The notes under the pieces: model-generated
Seen by the model: the letters and a program-made list of their open reading frames with translations, nothing else
Told to the model about the DNA's origin: nothing
The model's database searches: none
DNA from: Caulobacter sp. SLTY
GTDB lineage: Bacteria > Pseudomonadota > Alphaproteobacteria > Caulobacterales > Caulobacteraceae
Assembly (NCBI RefSeq): GCF_009905535.1
Contig: NZ_JAAALA010000007.1
Coordinates: forward strand, 96,566 to 160,565
Direction: 5' to 3'
Length of the DNA stretch: 64,000 bases
Shown: in pieces, positions 63,950-64,000 of the stretch
How the letters are laid out: each line of letters opens with the position of its first letter
Numbering within the stretch: position 1 is the stretch's first letter
Translations under genes and position numbers: made by a program

Positions 63950-64000
63950 CAGTTCCGCCCCCCTTGGGGGCGGGGGACCGCCCGCGAAGCGGGTGGTGGG
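63950..64000. repeat. Partial copy of the GGGGGCGGGGGACCGC repeat, cut by window edge
   Basis: The 32-base arm starting CAGTTCCGCCCCC at 63950 matches the left arm of the palindrome at 13163 with about two mismatches, then continues with a GAAGCGGGTGGTGGG end. The right half would lie beyond the window. Confidence 0.7.

Overview
The window looks like the chromosome of a high-GC alphaproteobacterium, most probably a member of the Caulobacterales (Phenylobacterium or Caulobacter type). This is an inference. It rests on very high GC, the order of the cluster murA / DUF2948 / hisD / UPF0262 / phosphatase / infA / maf / yacG, a GatCAB operon, a TonB-ExbB-ExbD set, a DUF4169 protein and BolA beside monothiol glutaredoxin. 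Frequent ATGA or GTGA stop-start overlaps and composite palindromic intergenic repeats agree with it. I see no plasmid, phage, transposase or CRISPR signature.

Layout. 1-7415: the 3' end of one RTX gene and a complete 1819-residue RTX gene, both for secreted calcium-binding proteins, meeting a convergent putative winged-helix regulator (7412-8371). 8439-12418: DUF2171 and DUF4169 proteins, then gatC-gatA-gatB on the minus strand. 12679-18532: ruvX, an NADPH oxidoreductase, an AEC permease, plsY-dprA and a serine hydrolase. 18536-23528: secreted or lipid-anchored unknowns, and a bolA / aldo-keto-reductase-like / grxD / thioesterase run. 23583-29032: rpsD, an FAD oxidoreductase, fghA and exbB-exbD-tonB. 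29503-37258: tRNA-Phe and a long minus-strand housekeeping cluster from a 48-residue protein and murA down to yacG. 37354-41093: tRNA-Thr and a membrane J protein paired with an HscC-type Hsp70. 41165-46052: an EthD-type protein and two paralogous RTX genes. 46246-48627: DUF2177, nitronate monooxygenase and a methyltransferase. 48706-56814: methylmalonyl-CoA mutase subunits and MeaB, separated by three paralogous small membrane proteins, an SDR and two DUF4112 proteins. 56882-63850: unknowns, rlmJ, topoisomerase IB, a luciferase-like monooxygenase, an HPP-CBS protein and a zinc-type dehydrogenase.

How the genes work together. The four RTX proteins are probably exported by a type I secretion system encoded outside the window. 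Their C-termini fall into two classes, and the three complete genes share a leader motif. MutA, MutB and MeaB make and protect the B12-dependent step from methylmalonyl-CoA to succinyl-CoA. BolA and GrxD are partners in iron-sulfur and iron handling. The J protein and Hsp70 form a dedicated chaperone pair. TonB-ExbB-ExbD energise outer-membrane uptake.

The observations most worth following are: the two RTX paralogues with a glutamine-amidotransferase-like N-domain and a shared leader motif; a threefold internal module in the giant RTX protein; an aldo-keto reductase homologue without its catalytic residues inside the bolA-grxD run; a J domain with QPE in place of HPD; and a tandem trio of four-helix membrane paralogues. 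Two small genes (yacG and a 48-residue murA neighbour) and several families of palindromic repeats were found by reading the sequence directly.
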